Shown: in pieces, positions 54,757-63,670 of the stretch
Layout of the letters: each line of letters starts with the position of its first letter
How positions within the stretch are numbered: position 1 is the first letter of the stretch
From: Hespellia sp.
Lineage (GTDB): Bacteria; Bacillota; Clostridia; Lachnospirales; Lachnospiraceae
DNA: 64,000 nucleotides
Assembly: GCA_028693555.1 (NCBI GenBank)
Contig: JAQUVD010000005.1
Span: 1 to 64,000, forward strand
Direction: 5' to 3'
Program-made: the position numbers and the translations under genes
Notes under the pieces: generated by a model
The model's input: only the letters and a program-made list of their open reading frames with translations
Database searches by the model: none
Told to the model about the DNA's origin: nothing

Positions 54757-55926
54757 TTAAACAATCTCATTCAAAAATACATGCTTCAACAATTTTATCT
54801 TCTTCAGTTCTTCTATCAATTTCTCCGTCAGAATCACGCCATCATCTTTGGCTATATCAGCGATTGTTCGATACCCAAAAACAAAACTGGTAAACGCATC
54901 GATAGTGAGAACCCCATCAGAATCTTCAGTATCTCTCACCAGCATCTCATCGAGATCCGGTCGATACTGCATCTTCACAATTCGATTATTCTGAACCAGC
55001 AGCGGATCAATCATTGCAAATGAGCACTGGAGTGGCTGCTGGTCCACCGTTTTTAAAGTTCTCAGAAACGTGTCCAAATGGAGAATACGGGCCATAATCA
55101 TCGGTCTTTCTTCGACCGTAGAGCTTTTCTTTCGTCCACACTTTTCTATCGCTTCCTGTAGACCTTTCATCATTCCAATGCACTGCACTTCTTTCGACTC
55201 ATCTTCAACCATCTCATAGACTGCTTGTAGGAATGCCTCTTCATAACCGTCCAGAAACAGCGGCTCGCGAATCGAGAGTTCTTCTTCCTTATCGTATGCA
55301 AATATCCCTACTAATTTCCGACCACAATATACCATCTTCACATTTCCATGTTCACTTCGCTGTTCCAACAGCATCGTTTCATAATATGCCTTACTGTGTA
55401 TCGCATACACCTGATATGACCCCGAAATCAGCTTTCGTGAAAATGCCGCGAGCTTTCCTGCATCCACTTCTTTGGCATCTCGCACTTCATACTTCGAATC
55501 ACATTCTTTCCCGGTCAGTTTCATCTGAATCTGATTGTACACAAACCGGAAGTCATATGGAAGGTAGATTGCTTCTGCCGCCGGCATTAGAAATGTAAAC
55601 GGTTCCTTCTTTCGGTACATAGCCTCCATTGCCTGAAGAAGAAGCTTTCGCATCATTCCTCTTCCACGGTATTTTGCTTCGGTTGCAACCGCAATAATAT
55701 AATGCAGATGAAACTTCCGATCCTCTATCTGAACCCTGTATGGATTCAATTGTAGCATCGCACGTATCTTTTCATCTTCATCAATGACATAGACCTCATT
55801 GTCTCTTGTCTTAATCTGATAATAATAATCCAAAAAAGCCTCTGTGTCCTCTGCAAACACAGATTCCCACAGGGCTCTTGTGATATTATGTTCTTCTCTT
55901 TCTAACTTACGAAGTTCCATAATCAT
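54757..55926 (-). CDS. GNAT-family N-acetyltransferase, Eis-like
   Basis: A 389-residue protein with an N-terminal GNAT domain (IIAVATEAKYRGRGMMRKLLLQAMEAMY carries the RGRG acetyl-CoA loop), a second GNAT-like domain, and a C-terminal SCP2-like part (about 290-389). This three-part plan is that of the Eis/DUF4111-like enhanced intracellular survival family, which acetylates amines at several positions. The substrate is unknown. It lies between ispF and the cys operon and breaks the common ispF-cysE contact. Confidence 0.9.
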   Translation of the reverse strand: MIMELRKLEREEHNITRALWESVFAEDTEAFLDYYYQIKTRDNEVYVIDEDEKIRAMLQLNPYRVQIEDRKFHLHYIIAVATEAKYRGRGMMRKLLLQAMEAMYRKKEPFTFLMPAAEAIYLPYDFRFVYNQIQMKLTGKECDSKYEVRDAKEVDAGKLAAFSRKLISGSYQVYAIHSKAYYETMLLEQRSEHGNVKMVYCGRKLVGIFAYDKEEELSIREPLFLDGYEEAFLQAVYEMVEDESKEVQCIGMMKGLQEAIEKCGRKKSSTVEERPMIMARILHLDTFLRTLKTVDQQPLQCSFAMIDPLLVQNNRIVKMQYRPDLDEMLVRDTEDSDGVLTIDAFTSFVFGYRTIADIAKDDGVILTEKLIEELKKIKLLKHVFLNEIV

Positions 55927-55937
55927 TCTCCTATTAT

Positions 55938-56480
55938 TTATGCATGTTTACAGCCCGGACATCCAGCACATCGCTCATCAGATGGCGTTACATCATAACT
56001 GCAATTCATCATCTTTTCGAGCGCACAGATTGCCTGTGAGGAAATGCCCTCACCCGTCCCGGTAAAACCAAGTCCCTCTTCCGTCGTTGCTTTCAGATTC
56101 ACCTGATTCTCGTCAATCTGCAGTGCCTCTGCAATGTTCCTCTTCATCGCCGCCATATGCGGTGCCATCTTCGGGCGCTGTGCAATCACAGTCGCATCAA
56201 TATTTTCAATAATATACATATGATCATCAAGCAGACTGCCCACATGCTTCAACAATTCTATGCTGGAAATTCCTTTATACTTTGGGTCCGTATCCGGAAA
56301 ATGCTGCCCGATATCCCCCAATGCAGCTGCGCCTAAAAGCGCATCCATAATCGCATGGACAAGTACGTCTGCATCCGAATGTCCAAGAAGCCCCTTCTCA
56401 TACGGAATTGTAACTCCGCCTAATATCAAGGGTCTCCCTTCCACCAATCTGTGAACATCGTATCCCATTCCTACCCGCAT
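55938..56480 (-). CDS. ispF: MECDP synthase IspF with Cys-rich C-terminal tail
   Basis: IspF closes the cyclodiphosphate ring in the MEP isoprenoid pathway. Residues 1-157 are a normal IspF with metal ligands Asp8, His10 and His42 and the [13 protein letters not shown] loop. A 22-residue tail follows with Cys160, Cys171, Cys174 and Cys177 (CAGCPGCKH at the end), not part of the usual enzyme. It may bind metal or an Fe-S cluster. Genes downstream of ispF in many Clostridia lead to cysE/cysS, so sulfur or redox sensing is a possibility, not shown. Confidence 0.95.
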   Translation of the reverse strand: MRVGMGYDVHRLVEGRPLILGGVTIPYEKGLLGHSDADVLVHAIMDALLGAAALGDIGQHFPDTDPKYKGISSIELLKHVGSLLDDHMYIIENIDATVIAQRPKMAPHMAAMKRNIAEALQIDENQVNLKATTEEGLGFTGTGEGISSQAICALEKMMNCSYDVTPSDERCAGCPGCKHA

Positions 56481-56483
56481 CTT

Positions 56484-56822
56484 CTATTTCTCCTTAACGT
56501 CCGCTTCTACAGCCTCTGAATCCTCGTCCTCTGAATCCTGTTCCTCTATTTTCTTGATTGCTTTCTGCGCTTCCTCTGCGCCTTCTTTTGCATCCTCTTC
56601 ATCTACTTCCACAGGATCTTCCGAATTGATATTCTTATACAGGTTACGAATGGCATAAACAATCAAAAATACGCCAGCCCCCAAAAATACAGCCGCAAAA
56701 ATCATAAACAGCACCTTCTTATCCGTGTCTGTTCCCCATACATTCTGAAATAAATTATATCCAGTATACGAAAGATACATTCCCGCTACAATCCAGATTA
56801 CATTTCTTGATTTGTTTGACAT
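56484..56822 (-). CDS. Two-helix membrane protein with acidic tail
   Basis: A 112-residue protein with hydrophobic segments at about 8-25 and 35-60 and a strongly acidic coiled C-terminal tail (about 70-112). No family recognised beyond an uncharacterised clostridial group. The start at 56822 (MSNKSRN) follows AGGAG; a longer frame adds an aromatic-rich segment without a ribosome site. Its stop is four bases before the ispF start. Confidence 0.8.
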   Translation of the reverse strand: MSNKSRNVIWIVAGMYLSYTGYNLFQNVWGTDTDKKVLFMIFAAVFLGAGVFLIVYAIRNLYKNINSEDPVEVDEEDAKEGAEEAQKAIKKIEEQDSEDEDSEAVEADVKEK

Positions 56823-56969
56823 ATTCAATCTCCTCATATAATAAGTGTATCTCCAATAAAAATAATGGGAATGCACTTATCTCTTTCTACAAAACGTTAT
56901 ATCTATACTAACATATTATTTCTCTTTTTGAAACACAAGAATTTATCATTATGCTGCATATTTGACAAA

Positions 56970-57004
56970 TAAAAAAGAACCCGAACTCTTCGGATCCTTC
57001 TTGA
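56970..57004 (-). terminator. Terminator after tRNA-Met
   Basis: AAGAA-GGAT-CCGAA-GAG-TTCGG-G-TTCTT forms a bulged hairpin followed by six T on the minus strand, ending the tRNA-Val/tRNA-Met unit. Confidence 0.8.
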
Positions 57005-57005
57005 A

Positions 57006-57079
57006 TAGCTGGAACTGGATTTGAACCAGCGACACCACGGGTATGAACCGTGTGCTCTAGCCAACTGAGCTATCCAGCC
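57006..57079 (-). tRNA. tRNA with CAT anticodon (elongator Met or Ile2)
   Basis: Acceptor GGCTGGA/TCCAGCT, D arm GCTC, anticodon stem CACGG/CCGTG with loop TTCATAC (CAT), T arm GCTGG-TTCAAAT-CCAGT. The anticodon stem lacks the three G-C pairs of initiator tRNA, so this is an elongator tRNA-Met or tRNA-Ile2. CCA is not encoded. Confidence 0.93.
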
Positions 57080-57135
57080 ATAAATAATCTTCACACTTAT
57101 CATTCCTATAATTCATAAGAACTGTAAATGTAAAA

Positions 57136-57208
57136 TGGGACCTACAGGGCTCGAACCTGTGACCCCCTGCTTGTAAGGCAGGTGCTCTCCCAGCTGAGCT
57201 AAGATCCC
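57136..57208 (-). tRNA. tRNA-Val (anticodon TAC)
   Basis: Acceptor GGGATCT/AGGTCCC, D arm GCTC, anticodon stem CTGCC/GGCAG with CTTACAA loop (TAC), T arm with TTCGAGC. Discriminator A, no encoded CCA. It precedes tRNA-Met in one transcript. Confidence 0.95.
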
Positions 57209-57244
57209 TGGGTTTGCAAGCCCCTGTTTCGAACTTGCTTTGCT

Positions 57245-57274
57245 ATTATACTATTATCATTTGCATTATGTCAA
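57245..57274 (-). promoter_or_regulatory. SigA promoter of the tRNA-Val/tRNA-Met unit
   Basis: TTGACA (57274-57269), 18-nt spacer, TATAAT (57250-57245). The rest of the gap to purL (57275-57434) shows no gene; a weak TTCTAGC/GCTAGAA repeat lies near 57300. Confidence 0.85.
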
Positions 57275-57434
57275 CACTTTTTTACAACTTTTTCATCATT
57301 TCTAGCTTTATCAGAAAACACCGCTAGAAGTTTGCATATATATTTTGGGAAAGTGCGCTGCGCCTGCGAGCGTTAATGAAAGTCTTCAACACCAACTTCA
57401 GCTCCCAGACACCACGCGCAATCCAAATTGTAAT

Positions 57435-60400
57435 TTATTTAAAGTATTTTACACCAGATTCAAAGATCTTCAGATCCTGCTCACCGTAAATATTAACAGC
57501 TACTGAATCCCCACGTCTCTCTGAATGTGCCATCTTACCGAGCACACGACCATCCGGGCTCGTAATACCTTCGATACTTCTATAAGAGCCGTTAACATTC
57601 CACTCTTCATCCATGCTCACATTTCCGTCAAGATCACAATACTGAGTCGCAACCTGTCCGTTTGTGAAGAGCTTGTCAAGCCATGCTTCGCTTGCAACAA
57701 AGCGACCTTCACCATGTGATGCAGGGTTCGTGTATACACTGCCCAGTGCTGCTTCCTGAAGCCAAGGTGACTTATTCGATACAACCTTTGTATATACCAT
57801 CTTTGAGATATGTCGTCCGATTGTATTATATGTCAATGTAGGCGAATCTTCCGTTTGTCCGGTAATCTCACCATTTGGAACCAAACCAAGTTTTACAAGA
57901 GCCTGGAATCCGTTGCAAATGCCAAGCGCAAGTCCGTCTCTCTCTTTTAACAGCTTCGTAACTGCTTCTTTGATCTTTGCGTTTTGGAATGCTGTCGCAA
58001 AGAATTTTGCAGATCCGTCCGGTTCATCACCTGCGCTAAATCCGCCTGGGAACATGATCATCTGCGCCTGATTAATTGCAGCTTCAAATTCTGTCACAGA
58101 ATCACGAATTCCTGCCGCGTCCAGGTTTTTAAATACTTTGATGATTGCCTTTGCTCCTGCACGTTCAAATGCCTTTGCACTGTCATACTCACAGTTCGTT
58201 CCCGGGAACACCGGAATAAACACGGTTGGCTGTGCGATCTTATGGCTGCAGATATGAATCTCTTTTGCATCATACAATGGACTTTCAACCGCTTTGTCTT
58301 CTGTATCTCCTGAAACGGTAGCAAATACCTTTTCCAATGTCTCTGTCCATGCTGCAGTTGCCTCGTTAAGAGGAAGTTCCATCGATCCATAATGAATGCT
58401 CTGATCCGCTGTCACTTCACCAATCAATGTATATGTAATTGCAAGTTCAGATACTTTATCAGCCGGAACTTCAGCAATAATATCACCAAAAGCCGGAGCA
58501 AATAAATCTCTGCTATCTACATTTGCTTCCACCTTCGCGCCCATTCCATTGCCAAACGCCATCTTAGACACTGCCGGCGCAATACCCTGACGATCCAAAA
58601 CATAAGCAGATATAATTTTACCTTTCTGAATGTCCTCGTGGAATTTTCCGTACTGATCCATGATCTGACTATATACCGGGAGATCATACTCATCCTTTTC
58701 AATGCGCAGCCATACTAATTTATTGCCGGCCGCCTTGAATTCCGGTGTAATAATATCCTGCTGTTTCGCCACATCCACAGCAAACGATACTAAAGTTGGT
58801 GGTACGTCAATCTCGTTAAATGTTCCTGACATACTGTCCTTGCCACCGATAGACGGAAGACCAAAACCAATCTGTGCTTCATATGCTCCAAGAAGTGCTG
58901 CAAATGGCTGACTCCATCTGGATGGATCTTCTGTCATTCTGCGGAAATATTCCTGGAATGTAAAGCGAATCTTCTTGTAATCTCCACCTGCCGCAACAAT
59001 CTTTGCAACCGACTCAACAACCGCATAGATTGCACCATGATACGGACTCCAGCTTGAAAGATAAGGGTCAAATCCAAAACTCATCATCGTTACTGTATCG
59101 CATTTTCCTTTTAATACAGGAAGCTTTGCAACCATAGCCTGTGTCTCGGTCATCTGATATTTGCCGCCGTGTGGCATAAATACCGAGCCCGCTCCGATTG
59201 ATCCATCAAACATCTCAACGAGTCCCTTCTGCGAACACTCATTCAAATCTTTTAACGTCTCAAGCCACTTTGCTCTGACATCTGACACTTCACTTCTCAC
59301 TAAGATACTGTCTGCTCTATTCGGGATATCAACAGCAACGGTTGTCTCCTGATGCGCACCGTTTGTATCCAAAAATGCTCTCGCAATATTTACAATCTCT
59401 TTGCCTCTCCATGATAAGACAAGTCTCGGCGACTCCGTTACGACTGCAACCTCAATCGCTTCGAGGTTCTCTTCCTTGGCATAGGCAAGGAACTGCTCAA
59501 CATCTTTTGCTTCAACAACCACTGCCATTCGTTCCTGAGACTCAGAAATTGCGATTTCTGTTCCGTCAAGACCGGCATATTTTTTCGGTACTTTATCAAG
59601 GTCAATCTGAAGCCCCGGTGCTAATTCGCCAATGGCAACAGAGACTCCGCCGGCACCAAAGTCATTACACACTTTAATCAATCCACTGACTTCTTCTCTT
59701 CTGAATAATCTCTGCAGCTTACGCTCTGTAGGTGCATTTCCCTTCTGAACCTCTGCTCCGCATGTCTCAATAGATTCCTCTGTATGAACTTTCGATGATC
59801 CAGTTGCGCCGCCACATCCGTCTCGTCCGGTACGGCCACCGAGCAGGATAATGATATCCCCCGGTTCTGCGTGTTCTCTCTTAACCGCTCTTCTCGGAGC
59901 TGCTCCAAGAACTGCACCAATCTCCATACGTTTTGCAACATAATTCGGATGATAAATCTCTTTGACCGCTCCTGTTGCAAGACCAATCTGGTTACCGTAA
60001 GAACTATATCCATGAGCTGCCTCACGAACTAATTTCTTCTGTGGTAGTTTCCCCTTTAATGTCTCATTTGCAGATACCGTTGGGTCAGCGGCACCTGTTA
60101 CACGCATTGCCTGATATACATAAGTACGTCCGGAAAGTGGATCACGGATTGCACCTCCAAGACAGGTTGCAGCCCCACCAAATGGCTCAATCTCTGTCGG
60201 ATGGTTATGTGTCTCATTTTTAAAATTCACAAGCCACTCTTCTTCTACGCCATCAACCTCAACCGGGACAACGATACTGCAGGCATTAATCTCATCAGAT
60301 TCTTCCTGGTCCGCAAGCTTTCCTTCTTTTTTGAGCTTTCTCATTGCCATGAGTGCAAGATCCATCAAACATACAAACTTGTCCTCACGTCCTTTGAAAA

Positions 60401-61190
60401 TCTCGCTGTGATCTGCCAGATATTTTTTATATGTATCTTCCATTGGCTTTCTATAATCACCATCACCAAAAGCTACATCTGTCAGCTCTGTTGAAAACGT
60501 TGTATGACGGCAGTGATCAGACCAATATGTATCAAGCACGCGAATCTCAGTCATGGATGGATCGCGTTTCTCTTCACCCTTAAAATAGTTCTGAATATGG
60601 AGGAAATCCTTAAATGTCATCGCAAGTCCAAGTGAATCATACAATTCCTGAAGCTTATCCTCTGTCATATCTGCAAATCCTTCAAAAATAATCACATCTG
60701 CAGGATCTTCGAACTCTGTCACCAGAGTCTCTGGCATGGTAAGATCTGTCTCTCTTGAATCAACTGGATTAATACAGTGCTCTTTGACAGCCTCAAACTC
60801 TTCCTCTGTCACAGTTCCTTCAATGACATAAGTTGTAGCAGTCTTGATAATCGGCTGTTCGTCTTCCCTGATAAACTGTACACACTGCACTGCTGAATCT
60901 GCTCTCTGGTCAAACTGTCCCGGCAAATATTCTACAGAAAACACTCTGTCACTCTCATTCATTGGAAATGTATCATGAAATAATATGTCTACCGGCGGTT
61001 CAGCGAAAATGCCGCTGCATGCTTTTTCAAATGTTTCATCTGTCACATTCTCTACATCATAGCGAATCAGTTCCCTTACGCCTGTCAAATCCTTTAATCC
61101 CAAATAGTTTCGCAGTTCATGGCGCAATTTTTTTGCCTGCACAGCGAATTCTGGTTTCTTTTCCACATACACTCGTTTTACATTACTCAT
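57435..61190 (-). CDS. purL: Phosphoribosylformylglycinamidine synthase (fused PurL-PurQ)
   Basis: A 1251-residue single-chain FGAR amidotransferase: the FGAM synthetase part with two ATP-grasp-like PurM domains (NETHNHPTEIEPFGGAATCLGG; GGRTGRDGCGGATGSS; HGGKY; SIGGKDSMSG) and a C-terminal class I glutaminase with FPGTNCEYDSAKAFERAG, the catalytic Cys in ALGICNGFQALVKLG and its His/Glu pair near GRHISKMVYTKV and SHGEGRF. This long form resembles the proteobacterial enzyme; Bacillus uses separate PurL, PurQ and PurS. It stands alone, with no purine riboswitch visible within the short leader. Confidence 0.97.
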   Translation of the reverse strand: MSNVKRVYVEKKPEFAVQAKKLRHELRNYLGLKDLTGVRELIRYDVENVTDETFEKACSGIFAEPPVDILFHDTFPMNESDRVFSVEYLPGQFDQRADSAVQCVQFIREDEQPIIKTATTYVIEGTVTEEEFEAVKEHCINPVDSRETDLTMPETLVTEFEDPADVIIFEGFADMTEDKLQELYDSLGLAMTFKDFLHIQNYFKGEEKRDPSMTEIRVLDTYWSDHCRHTTFSTELTDVAFGDGDYRKPMEDTYKKYLADHSEIFKGREDKFVCLMDLALMAMRKLKKEGKLADQEESDEINACSIVVPVEVDGVEEEWLVNFKNETHNHPTEIEPFGGAATCLGGAIRDPLSGRTYVYQAMRVTGAADPTVSANETLKGKLPQKKLVREAAHGYSSYGNQIGLATGAVKEIYHPNYVAKRMEIGAVLGAAPRRAVKREHAEPGDIIILLGGRTGRDGCGGATGSSKVHTEESIETCGAEVQKGNAPTERKLQRLFRREEVSGLIKVCNDFGAGGVSVAIGELAPGLQIDLDKVPKKYAGLDGTEIAISESQERMAVVVEAKDVEQFLAYAKEENLEAIEVAVVTESPRLVLSWRGKEIVNIARAFLDTNGAHQETTVAVDIPNRADSILVRSEVSDVRAKWLETLKDLNECSQKGLVEMFDGSIGAGSVFMPHGGKYQMTETQAMVAKLPVLKGKCDTVTMMSFGFDPYLSSWSPYHGAIYAVVESVAKIVAAGGDYKKIRFTFQEYFRRMTEDPSRWSQPFAALLGAYEAQIGFGLPSIGGKDSMSGTFNEIDVPPTLVSFAVDVAKQQDIITPEFKAAGNKLVWLRIEKDEYDLPVYSQIMDQYGKFHEDIQKGKIISAYVLDRQGIAPAVSKMAFGNGMGAKVEANVDSRDLFAPAFGDIIAEVPADKVSELAITYTLIGEVTADQSIHYGSMELPLNEATAAWTETLEKVFATVSGDTEDKAVESPLYDAKEIHICSHKIAQPTVFIPVFPGTNCEYDSAKAFERAGAKAIIKVFKNLDAAGIRDSVTEFEAAINQAQMIMFPGGFSAGDEPDGSAKFFATAFQNAKIKEAVTKLLKERDGLALGICNGFQALVKLGLVPNGEITGQTEDSPTLTYNTIGRHISKMVYTKVVSNKSPWLQEAALGSVYTNPASHGEGRFVASEAWLDKLFTNGQVATQYCDLDGNVSMDEEWNVNGSYRSIEGITSPDGRVLGKMAHSERRGDSVAVNIYGEQDLKIFESGVKYFK

Positions 61191-61259
61191 GGTTGTCCTC
61201 CGTTAAGGTTATATTCTGTTACATAACTGTCTATAGTTTAGCACATTTTTTACTGGAAG

Positions 61260-61976
61260 TTAACCTCTAACTTCACTAATTGTGATCTTTTTCTTTCGGT
61301 ATATTTTGTCATATATGATACTTATAATCAGTACAATCAAAAGGCTTATCACAAACATCATTCCAATCCGAAAAGCCATGTCCGCGAAAAAGCCTTCCGG
61401 GAGCATGCGAATCATATAATCTGATCTCGGATCAAAAATCCACAAATCATTCGTAAAAAACACTTCATGAAACTTCGTGAAAAATGTATTGAAATCCAGT
61501 GCTGCATAAATCCCCACTGCGAGCGTTCCAATCGCTGCAAATCCAAGTCCCAGTTGATAACATCTAGGGAGCAAACGCTTCAAATCCACTTTTGTTACAA
61601 TCATCACGCCCAGACACAACACTAGTAATCCAAGCGCAATCAGCCTCAATTTCAAACCACCAAGAAAAAGCTTCTGCACGTCTGCCATATGTGTCTTGTC
61701 CTGATCGTTAAAAAACTCCTGATTCTCCACCCCTCCAATTGTCGTATACACAACAAGATCCTCTCTGTTTCCTCTCAGATATGCCATCATCTCATGTGTT
61801 ACATCCATCACATCATCCAGCTTCATGGTCAGGTCATTTGTGACATTGTATTTTTCATACTCCTTTTGGTACCAGTCAAAATCACTGTATACTGCCACTT
61901 CAAAGCTGGTAATCAGCAGTGCAAAAATAAGTGCAAGCGATGCCACAACACCAAGTATCCATCGTAACCGTTTCAT
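61260..61976 (-). CDS. TIGR01906/DUF1461 integral membrane protein
   Basis: A 238-residue membrane protein of the DUF1461 family: an N-terminal signal anchor, an extracytoplasmic loop of about 90 residues with the FDWYQKEYEKYNV and DVTHEMMAYLRG segments, then four hydrophobic segments. The H-x3-F-x5 FHEVFFTNDLWIFDPRSDYMIRMLPEGFF stretch is the family hallmark. The function is unknown. It lies between purL and the purine permease. Confidence 0.9.
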   Translation of the reverse strand: MKRLRWILGVVASLALIFALLITSFEVAVYSDFDWYQKEYEKYNVTNDLTMKLDDVMDVTHEMMAYLRGNREDLVVYTTIGGVENQEFFNDQDKTHMADVQKLFLGGLKLRLIALGLLVLCLGVMIVTKVDLKRLLPRCYQLGLGFAAIGTLAVGIYAALDFNTFFTKFHEVFFTNDLWIFDPRSDYMIRMLPEGFFADMAFRIGMMFVISLLIVLIISIIYDKIYRKKKITISEVRG

Positions 61977-62067
61977 TTCATCCCCTCCAAAATCATATAT
62001 TTCTTCTCATCATACACGCTTGCGAAATGTTGTGCAAGAATGAATGGTTTGGAAAATCAAAAAGATA

Positions 62068-62107
62068 AGAGCCTGCAAAGTATCATCACGGACACTTTGC
62101 AGGCTCT
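62068..62107 (-). terminator. Terminator after the NCS2 permease gene
   Basis: A perfect 14-bp stem AGAGCCTGCAAAGT/ACTTTGCAGGCTCT around a 12-nt loop, followed on the minus strand by TATCTTTTT, 28 nt after the permease stop. Confidence 0.92.
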
Positions 62108-62135
62108 CATTGGAAATCTTCCACCAACTTGATCT

Positions 62136-63518
62136 CTATAGGAATATATATTTCAAGATAAACAATACGCATAAGATATACATCAGTACACTCACCTTTT
62201 TATCTTTGAACTTACCTGTAAATAAATGAATCAATACATATGAGATAACTCCCATAGAAATACCTTCTGAAATGCTATAGAAAAATGGCATTGCAGCGAT
62301 ACAGATATAGCATGGAATTGCTTCCTGCAAATCTGAAAAGTCAATATTTACAACATTTGTCAGCATATAGAATCCAACAACAATCAGTGCCGGTGCTGTT
62401 GCAAATGCAGGAATTGCAAGGAAAATCGGTGAGAGGAAGAGTGCCAGACCAAACATAATCGCTGTTGTTAAAGCAGTCAGTCCTGTACGTCCGCCTTCCG
62501 CTACTCCAGAAGCACTTTCCACATAGGTTGTAGTCGTTGTTGCACCAAGAACCGCACCAACAGTTGTAGCTGCCGCATCTGCTAAGAGTGCGCCCTTAAT
62601 GTTTGGCAGTTTCCCGTCTTTATCCAAAAGATTTGCTTTTGAAGAGACGCCAATCAGTGTTCCGATCGTGTCAAACAAGTCTACAAAAAGGAATGCAAAC
62701 ATCACAACAACAAAGTTCAATGACAGCACTCTTGAAAAGTCAAGCTTGAAGAAGATTGGAGCAATGCTCGGAATAGAAAGCCCGTTGCTAAAGTCCGGTA
62801 ACACGCTGTAGAATCCAAGCTCTGCATCAGGAACATATAAGCCTGCCACCTGACAGATGATTCCAAGAATCCATGTAATGAGAATACCCCAGAGAATATT
62901 TCCCTTTACATTCTTTACAACCAGGATTGCTGTAATAATAACACCGATAATCGCTAATAAAACCGTGATTCCAACATTACTAAAACTTGCTGTTACACCG
63001 TTTACAGTATTGTATCCATCAATTGAGAATAATTCAACTAATGTCGCTCCACCGATTACAATATGTGCATTCTGAAGTCCGATAAATGCAATAAAAAGTC
63101 CGATGCCAACACTTACTGCTGCTTTTAAGTTCATTGGAATCGCGTTAAAGATTGCCTCACGTACATTTGTCACAGATAAAATGATGAAAATGATACCTTC
63201 TACAAACACTGCAGTAAGAGCTGTCTGCCAGGTATATCCCATTCCCAATACAACCGTATAAGCAAAATAAGCATTCAGCCCCATGCCCGGTGCCAGTGCA
63301 AATGGATAATTTGCAAATAATGCCATGAATAATGTACCAAGAAGTGATGCCAATGCTGTTGCCGTAAATACTGCGCCTGAATCCATGCCTGCCGCAGCCA
63401 TGATACCAGGGTTAACTGCCAGTATGTAAGCCATTGTCATAAATGTCGTAATACCAGCCATAACTTCTGTCTTTACATCCGTGTTGTGCTCGTTGAGCTT
63501 GAAAAATTTTTCTAACAT
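62136..63518 (-). CDS. NCS2-family purine permease
   Basis: A 460-residue permease of the AzgA/PbuG branch (guanine/hypoxanthine or adenine). About 13 hydrophobic segments, the entry motif AGITTFMTMAYILAVNPGIM, the TM3 half-helix APGMGLNAYFAYTVV, and the substrate-site LFDTIGTLIGVSSKA and GATTTTTYVESASGVAEGGRTGLTAL stretches are all present. Hypoxanthine/guanine uptake is the likely role. It complements guaB, purA and purL in this window. Confidence 0.94.
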   Translation of the reverse strand: MLEKFFKLNEHNTDVKTEVMAGITTFMTMAYILAVNPGIMAAAGMDSGAVFTATALASLLGTLFMALFANYPFALAPGMGLNAYFAYTVVLGMGYTWQTALTAVFVEGIIFIILSVTNVREAIFNAIPMNLKAAVSVGIGLFIAFIGLQNAHIVIGGATLVELFSIDGYNTVNGVTASFSNVGITVLLAIIGVIITAILVVKNVKGNILWGILITWILGIICQVAGLYVPDAELGFYSVLPDFSNGLSIPSIAPIFFKLDFSRVLSLNFVVVMFAFLFVDLFDTIGTLIGVSSKANLLDKDGKLPNIKGALLADAAATTVGAVLGATTTTTYVESASGVAEGGRTGLTALTTAIMFGLALFLSPIFLAIPAFATAPALIVVGFYMLTNVVNIDFSDLQEAIPCYICIAAMPFFYSISEGISMGVISYVLIHLFTGKFKDKKVSVLMYILCVLFILKYIFL

Positions 63519-63575
63519 GTTTGCCTCCTATTCTCTCTTTCCATTCATAGTTGCGATTTTGCGTATATCTCCCGC

Positions 63576-63605
63576 AAAAAAACAAAAAGCGGACATAAAA
63601 TCCAC
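63576..63605 (-). terminator. Possible attenuator in the permease leader
   Basis: GTGGAT/GTCCGC hairpin (63589-63605, with G-U pairs) followed by TTTTTGTTTTTTT. It lies between a candidate promoter (63627-63655) and the permease start, so it could be a leader attenuator. If the promoter is not real, it would be the terminator of the helicase gene. No purine aptamer precedes it. Confidence 0.5.
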
Positions 63606-63626
63606 TCCCCGTTGTAATACACATTC

Positions 63627-63655
63627 ATTCTATCAAAAAGCCGGCAAAATGTAAA
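63627..63655 (-). promoter_or_regulatory. Candidate SigA promoter of the permease gene
   Basis: TTTACA (63655-63650), 17-nt spacer, TAGAAT (63632-63627), between the helicase stop at 63671 and the attenuator-like hairpin. Confidence 0.6.
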
Positions 63656-63670
63656 GTGTATCTAAATTTT

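Noticed and set aside
57006-57079. Initiator tRNA-fMet
   Set aside because: The anticodon stem has no three consecutive G-C pairs and the first acceptor pair is normal.
63412-63624. A leader peptide gene overlapping the permease start
   Set aside because: Its ATG at 63624 lies upstream of the predicted transcription start, it has no ribosome site, and the frame runs through the hairpin into the permease.
63519-63670. A purine riboswitch in front of the permease
   Set aside because: The conserved aptamer core and its flanking pairs are not found in the 150-nt leader.
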